DNA of 46,818 nt from CAVDWX01 sp963612735 (GTDB lineage Bacteria; Bacillota_I; Bacilli_A; RFN20; CAG-826), in the NCBI GenBank assembly GCA_963612735.1, contig CAVDWX010000052.1, positions 1-46,818 on the forward strand, written 5' to 3'. Made by a program: the position numbers and the translations under genes. This document shows positions 42,563 through 46,818 of the stretch, piece by piece. Under the pieces are notes generated by a model. That model was given only the letters and a program-made list of their open reading frames with translations. It was not told the origin of the DNA and did not search any database. The number at the start of each line of letters is the position of its first letter. Within the stretch, counting starts at the first letter, position 1.

Positions 42563-43726
42563 ATGAAAAAAGAAGATATCTCTGGAATTGTTGTCTATTT
42601 ATTAATATTAGGTATTGCAGTTGTGTTTGGCTTAACTGTTTTACAAACTCACGCTAGTGATTCTGAATTAGACAACATGTATATATTATTTGTTATTGGT
42701 TCCATCCTTGTTGGTGTTGTTTTTAATGCCATTCTATTCGAATTAGCGCACATCTTAGGTGCTAAAGTTGGTCGATATGAAATTTTAAGTGTCAATATTT
42801 TAGGATTTATGTTTTATAACGAAAACGGTAAACATAAATTCAAATTTTCAAACTTTGATGGTTTAACTGGAGAAACTAAAATCCTTCCAAAAAATGAAAA
42901 AAAGCCTTCAAACCCATCTCTTTATTTGTTATTTGGTACAATTTTCTACGCTGTCGAGATTATTGTTATTGTTTTATTGTTTACTATTTTCAACCAACCA
43001 AATGATGAAGGAGTGAGGAATGTTGCTTTATCTAATGTTGGTTATTTCCTTTTAACTGTTGGTGTATTAGGTGGGATGATTTTAATTTATAACATCTTGC
43101 CGCTAAAACTTGATGCTATGACAGACGGATATCGTTTAAAAATGGTTTCTAATCCAAAAAACAAAGAAGCTTTTAATGAACTTTTAAGAGTGGAACATGA
43201 GATTGCGGAAGGTCACAGCGATGTTGAGGTTAAAACTTTTACGGAAATTACTAACTTTACCGCGGACTTAAATCTAAATAAGGTATATTTACTTTTAGAC
43301 CAACATGAATTTGATAAAGCAGAAGAATTACTAGATCTAATCTTAAAAGATAAACATAGTGTTTCTTATAAAGTTTATTTACGTGCTCGTGCGCAAAAAA
43401 TATATATTAATTTAATGAATAAAGAAATTGAAGAAGCAACAGCCTTTTATGAAAAGGAAGTTCCAGTTGAAGAAAGAAGAGCTATATCTTCTGATATTTC
43501 AATGACTTCTATTAGAGCTTATCTCCTTATGGCGGGTCTAATGGATAAATCGAAATCTGAATGCATCCGTACTTTAAATAATGTTTATAAAGCTTTTAAA
43601 CACACCCCTAAAAAAAGACAAAATAGCGAAATGATCTTGTTTAATGAAGCACTTGATAAAATAAGTGCACTTCATCCTTCATGGGAATTAGAAGACTATA
43701 AATTAGTGGTGAATAATTCTAAATAG
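42563..43726 (+). CDS. Membrane protein resembling an inactive M50 site-2 protease with helical repeat tail
   Basis: 387 residues. Four or five hydrophobic spans fill ~9-180. The second contains FELAH at 59-63 followed by ILGAKVGRYEI, which matches the M50 pattern HExxH-xxA but has Phe for the first His. A later span carries NILPLKLDAMTDGYRL (177-192), which resembles the M50 NxxPxxxxDG motif. The C-terminal ~190 residues are helical with TPR-like pieces (KVYLLLDQHEFDKAEELLDLIL). I infer a catalytically dead or changed site-2 protease relative; it may be a membrane scaffold. It has AGGAGG upstream and closes the plus-strand series. Confidence 0.75.
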   Translation: MKKEDISGIVVYLLILGIAVVFGLTVLQTHASDSELDNMYILFVIGSILVGVVFNAILFELAHILGAKVGRYEILSVNILGFMFYNENGKHKFKFSNFDGLTGETKILPKNEKKPSNPSLYLLFGTIFYAVEIIVIVLLFTIFNQPNDEGVRNVALSNVGYFLLTVGVLGGMILIYNILPLKLDAMTDGYRLKMVSNPKNKEAFNELLRVEHEIAEGHSDVEVKTFTEITNFTADLNLNKVYLLLDQHEFDKAEELLDLILKDKHSVSYKVYLRARAQKIYINLMNKEIEEATAFYEKEVPVEERRAISSDISMTSIRAYLLMAGLMDKSKSECIRTLNNVYKAFKHTPKKRQNSEMILFNEALDKISALHPSWELEDYKLVVNNSK

Positions 43727-43830
43727 TGTTCCGCTATCCTATTAGCTTGTTAATTTTAAGATGCGTTTGTTTAGAACAATTTAATAAAAATACAACTCTT
43801 AAAATATACGGCTATTATTTTAAAAAAAGA

Positions 43831-43863
43831 AAAAAGAGCCATCATTTACTGATAACTCTTTTT
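43831..43863. terminator. Bidirectional terminator
   Basis: AAAAAGAG (43831-43838) pairs with CTCTTTTT (43856-43863). T runs follow on both strands, serving the convergent genes on each side. The ~100 bases before it hold nothing recognisable. Confidence 0.8.
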
Positions 43864-43882
43864 ATTTTAGTTTGTATTAATC

Positions 43883-45202
43883 TTATTTTCCTGTAACTGT
43901 TAATTTTTTAACTATTACTGAAGGACAAGACACGGCACTGGTAAAAACTTTAACATCGTTTCCAACATCAACTATGTCTTTAAATAGTGTTAATAAGTTG
44001 CCACTTAAGGTAATAAGATCTAAGCCTTTACCTTTCTTACCACCTTCGATAACAAATCCTGTTGATTGTAATGAGAAGTTACCTGATTGTGGATTTAATC
44101 CAGCATGTAAACCAGATAAGTCGGTAATATAAATTCCATCTCCAACTTCTTTAAATAATTCTTCTTGCGTTTTCTTGCCTGGTTTCATAGCTAAGAAGAA
44201 TGGTGACGTATATACTTTTGAGCCTAAACTTCCATTGCCAGTTGATTCAACTCCATCTTTTGCAGCGGTGGTCAATGTATATAAATATGTCATTAACTTA
44301 CCGTTTTTGATAATAGGTTTATTATATGTAGCCACGCCTTCATCATCAAACCATCTACCAAAGACACTTCGTTGCAATGGTTTATCCTCAATCGTAACTT
44401 TTCTAGAAGCAACAGCTTCATTTAGCTTACCGATGAATAAAGATGAATTCTTTTGAACACTTTCAGCATCAGCGTTACCGATATATGCGCCCACTAAGGA
44501 GGCTACTGCATCAGGAGATAACACGACCTTATATTTGCCACTTAAGCAAGGTTCTCCGCCTAATTGTTCAACGGTATTTTCGGCAATCTTTTTCGCTAAT
44601 TCGCTAACATTAAATTTTGTGAAATCATTATCTAAGAAGACTTCATAACCACTTTTGGTTTGAACTCCATCGCTTGCTAACGCAGCGCCAACGTAGGTAA
44701 AATAATTTGATTTTTGAGTTAATTTCAAACCATTTGAATTTAATAAAGTTATTGATTTGCTTGTTTCACTATATTCGACGCCTTGAATTTCATTAATTCG
44801 TGAATCATTATCTTTAATTTCTTTTTCTAATTGATAGAGTAGTTCCATCTTTTTTTCAATTGGCACTAACGCTAAATCTTTATTAAAAGTATTAATCTTT
44901 TTATATTTAGGTGAGCCTGGATAAATAATGCTTGGGTCATCTATTTCAATAACTTTTGCGTTTTTAACGATTTCATCAACTAAATATTGAGCTTTTTCTA
45001 GATTCCAAACATCACATGTTGCTGTACCAAATTTGCCATTGACAATACCTCTTGCAATGATTCTAAAGGCATTTGAAACGCTATAATTATCAACTTCGCT
45101 ATGGAATAAGGAGAAAGATAAAGAATATCTTTTCGATATATATAATTGAGCTTCTTCTACTCCAGCTGCCTTAGCTAGTTCAAAAAATCTTTCGTATTTC
45201 AT
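43883..45202 (-). CDS. tldE: TldE/PmbA family protein (partner of TldD protease)
   Basis: 439 residues of the U62/TldE family without the HExxxH motif, as expected for the non-catalytic partner. Typical stretches: GIVNGKFGTATCDVW near the N-terminus, VLSPDAVASLVGAYIG, and GLHAGLNPQSGNFSLQSTGFVIEGGK near the C-terminus. With TldD it forms a metalloprotease that degrades unfolded or modified peptides. It overlaps tldD by one base. Confidence 0.93.
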   Translation of the reverse strand: MKYERFFELAKAAGVEEAQLYISKRYSLSFSLFHSEVDNYSVSNAFRIIARGIVNGKFGTATCDVWNLEKAQYLVDEIVKNAKVIEIDDPSIIYPGSPKYKKINTFNKDLALVPIEKKMELLYQLEKEIKDNDSRINEIQGVEYSETSKSITLLNSNGLKLTQKSNYFTYVGAALASDGVQTKSGYEVFLDNDFTKFNVSELAKKIAENTVEQLGGEPCLSGKYKVVLSPDAVASLVGAYIGNADAESVQKNSSLFIGKLNEAVASRKVTIEDKPLQRSVFGRWFDDEGVATYNKPIIKNGKLMTYLYTLTTAAKDGVESTGNGSLGSKVYTSPFFLAMKPGKKTQEELFKEVGDGIYITDLSGLHAGLNPQSGNFSLQSTGFVIEGGKKGKGLDLITLSGNLLTLFKDIVDVGNDVKVFTSAVSCPSVIVKKLTVTGK

Positions 45203-46605
45203 TATTTGAGTTCTCCTCCTGTCCCACCAACAGTTATTTCACTAATCCTAATAGTAGGCTGGCCGACATTAGTTCTAATCGAACCAGATGCAGCACCACA
45301 CATTCCTTGACCTAAATCTAAATCATTAGCGACCATATCTATGTTTTTAAGAATTTCAAATCCTTTACCAATTAATGTTGCTCCTTTAACTGGTTCACAA
45401 ATTTTACCATCGCGGATGATATAAGCTTCTGAACATCCAAAATTAAATTCTCCAGTTGCAGGATCAACTGACCCTCCATTAAATCCGACAGTATAAAGAC
45501 CTAGTTTTGTGGCTTTAATGATTTCTTCAGGGGTTGATTTACCATTGCAGATGTAAGTATTGCTCATTCTAGATGTTGGGCAATATCGATAATTTTGTCT
45601 TCGGCATGCTCCGTTTCCCTCACGATTCATCCTTCTACCATTGAAATCGTCAATCATATAATCAGTTAGTTTACCATTCTTAATTAATTGACGTTTTGTA
45701 CCAAAATTGCCTTCATCGTCGATATCGATGCTACCCCATTCATTTGGGATAGTGGAATCATCAACAGCGCTGACGAGTGGAGAAGCAATCATATCTCCTT
45801 CTTTACCGCTGAAGCAGGATAAACCTCGCGAAATAGCACTAGCTTCCAATGGATGACCACAGGATTCATGGAACAAAACTCCGCCCCAACCATTTCCGAT
45901 AACAACAGGCATTTTTCCACTTGGACATTCTTTAGCGGTGAGCATTGTCAGCGCTACTTTTGCTGCTTTAGTGGCACATTTTACTGGATTGACTTTATCG
46001 GTATGGAAATAAGAAATATCATTTTGACATCCTGGTCCTTCAAAACCAGTTTCATAACCATTTTGATCCATAGCAATAACCATATACATTAATCGACCAA
46101 ATTCTGTTGTGCGTTTAAACCATTTACCTTTTGAATTAAAGACCGCTACAAAACGATGTGCATCTCCAAATCCACCGATGAAACGAACAATGCGGGGATC
46201 ATTTAAAGCTACGATTGCGTCGGTCCCTTCTTTAATTAAGGCTATTTTTTCTTCCCGAGAAACATCATCATAGCTTCTTTTAATTGGGTTTCTATTTTTG
46301 CCTTTAATCATGTCTAATTTCGTGACAAAGACAATTTGTTTACCGCTGAATGATTTATTTAATGATGAAGCAAGTGTTAATAAACCTTTTTTTGACAAAT
46401 CATTAGTGTAACCATATACACAACGATTTTCTTTTAATAATCTCAGTCCCACTCCGCACATAGAGGAGGAAAATGAAGTTTCAACTTTTCCATTTTCTAA
46501 TGAAACATTGTAACTATGTGAATCTTCATAAAATATTTCAGCATAATCAGCACCTGTTTTTAATGCTTCATTAAGGACATCTATTGCTAACTTTTTACTT
46601 ACCAT
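45202..46605 (-). CDS. tldD: TldD metalloprotease subunit
   Basis: 467 residues. The zinc motif HESCGH is at 246-251 (VLFHESCGHPLEAS), corresponding to HExxxH of TldD. C-terminal NFGCSEAYIIRDGKICEPVKGATLIG and GMCGAASGSIRTNVGQPTIRISEITVGG are typical. AAGGAGAAT precedes the ATG. It is the catalytic subunit of the TldD/TldE pair. In E. coli this pair trims the microcin B17 leader and CcdA; no RiPP genes are seen here, so a general peptide-turnover role is more likely. Confidence 0.95.
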   Translation of the reverse strand: MVSKKLAIDVLNEALKTGADYAEIFYEDSHSYNVSLENGKVETSFSSSMCGVGLRLLKENRCVYGYTNDLSKKGLLTLASSLNKSFSGKQIVFVTKLDMIKGKNRNPIKRSYDDVSREEKIALIKEGTDAIVALNDPRIVRFIGGFGDAHRFVAVFNSKGKWFKRTTEFGRLMYMVIAMDQNGYETGFEGPGCQNDISYFHTDKVNPVKCATKAAKVALTMLTAKECPSGKMPVVIGNGWGGVLFHESCGHPLEASAISRGLSCFSGKEGDMIASPLVSAVDDSTIPNEWGSIDIDDEGNFGTKRQLIKNGKLTDYMIDDFNGRRMNREGNGACRRQNYRYCPTSRMSNTYICNGKSTPEEIIKATKLGLYTVGFNGGSVDPATGEFNFGCSEAYIIRDGKICEPVKGATLIGKGFEILKNIDMVANDLDLGQGMCGAASGSIRTNVGQPTIRISEITVGGTGGELK

Positions 46606-46755
46606 AAGATTCTCCTTTCGTTAAAAAGTGTTTTTATTTTATCACACATTTTATTACACGCATATGCTTGTGCACGTGAAATACAAATATATTATTGGAG
46701 TCATCGAAACATAATGAATATGTATTTGAAAGTATAACTTTTGTAAAAAAGGCGG
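46606..46755. promoter_or_regulatory. tldD upstream region with promoter and GC-rich palindromes
   Basis: For tldD (minus) an extended -10 TGATAAAAT lies ~25-30 bases before the ribosome site. Just upstream are GCATATGC, GTGCAC and CACGTG, short palindromes in 46660-46679. ACACGCATA at 46656-46664 recurs upstream of rpmH. The remaining bases toward the window end show only very short frames. Confidence 0.4.
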
Positions 46756-46818
46756 ATGAAAAGGAGACTGCGCGCTATTCTGTGTAAACTCAGAAACTCT
46801 TTTCTAGCACTTGCTTCT
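46756..46818 (+). CDS. Possible start of a plus-strand gene, cut by window edge
   Basis: From the ATG at 46756, 21 codons are open to the edge. They begin MKRRLRAILCKLRNSF and continue LALAS, a basic start followed by a hydrophobic stretch, which could be a signal or membrane segment. A GGCGG sits directly against the ATG, too close for a good ribosome site. The call is weak. Confidence 0.2.
   Translation, partial: MKRRLRAILCKLRNSFLALAS

Noticed and set aside
1..46818. Mycoplasma-type genetic code
   Set aside because: TGA acts as a stop (34603-34605) and Trp codons are TGG in conserved positions.

Overview
This window is the replication-origin region of an AT-rich, low-GC Bacillota genome. 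It carries the classical origin order: rpmH, rnpA, yidC and jag on the minus strand, an intergenic region full of DnaA boxes, then dnaA, dnaN, a yaaA-type S4 gene, recF, gyrB and gyrA on the plus strand. TGA is a stop (for example at 34603-34605) and Trp is TGG, so the standard bacterial code applies and this is not a Mycoplasma with code 4. The compact gene set, absence of spore genes, short SRP RNA and decayed genes suggest an uncultured, host-associated member of the Bacilli near Erysipelotrichales/RF39; this placement is inference. A run of ten N at 33927-33936 shows the sequence is a draft scaffold.

Left region (1-15000). Two tandem minus-strand paralogues combine Sel1-like repeats with what appears to be an M3-type metallopeptidase domain; the first runs off the window. 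Next comes a heavily decayed AAA_14/DUF4143 ATPase. An ATP-grasp ligase lies divergent to a TetR regulator and a heterodimeric ABC exporter, with a perfect 16-bp palindrome between them. An FGGY sugar kinase, pyruvate phosphate dikinase and a truncated ABC-ATPase relic follow.

Left arm of the origin (15107-24393, minus). One dense gene series reads rpmH-rnpA-yidC-jag-mnmE-tatD-rnmV-rsmA-ispE-glmU-(83-aa repeat protein)-ROK kinase. It joins two blocks that are separate in Bacillus (the jag/mnmE block and the tatD-rnmV-ksgA-ispE-glmU block). GlmU lacks its acetyltransferase half.

Origin (24394-26328). The origin is bipartite: DnaA boxes lie upstream of dnaA, and a Bacillus-like unwinding element (DnaA box, GC spacer, DnaA-trios) lies between dnaA and dnaN.

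Right arm (26329-43726, plus). The replication genes are followed by a glycosyltransferase interrupted by an artefactual gap, then serS, the short SRP RNA, tadA, a lipoprotein, a CtpE-like P-type ATPase, psuG, a TetR regulator, an iron alcohol dehydrogenase and a membrane protein that looks like a dead site-2 protease with a helical repeat tail. After a bidirectional terminator, tldE and tldD are on the minus strand. No tRNA, rRNA, CRISPR array or intact insertion sequence was recognised.
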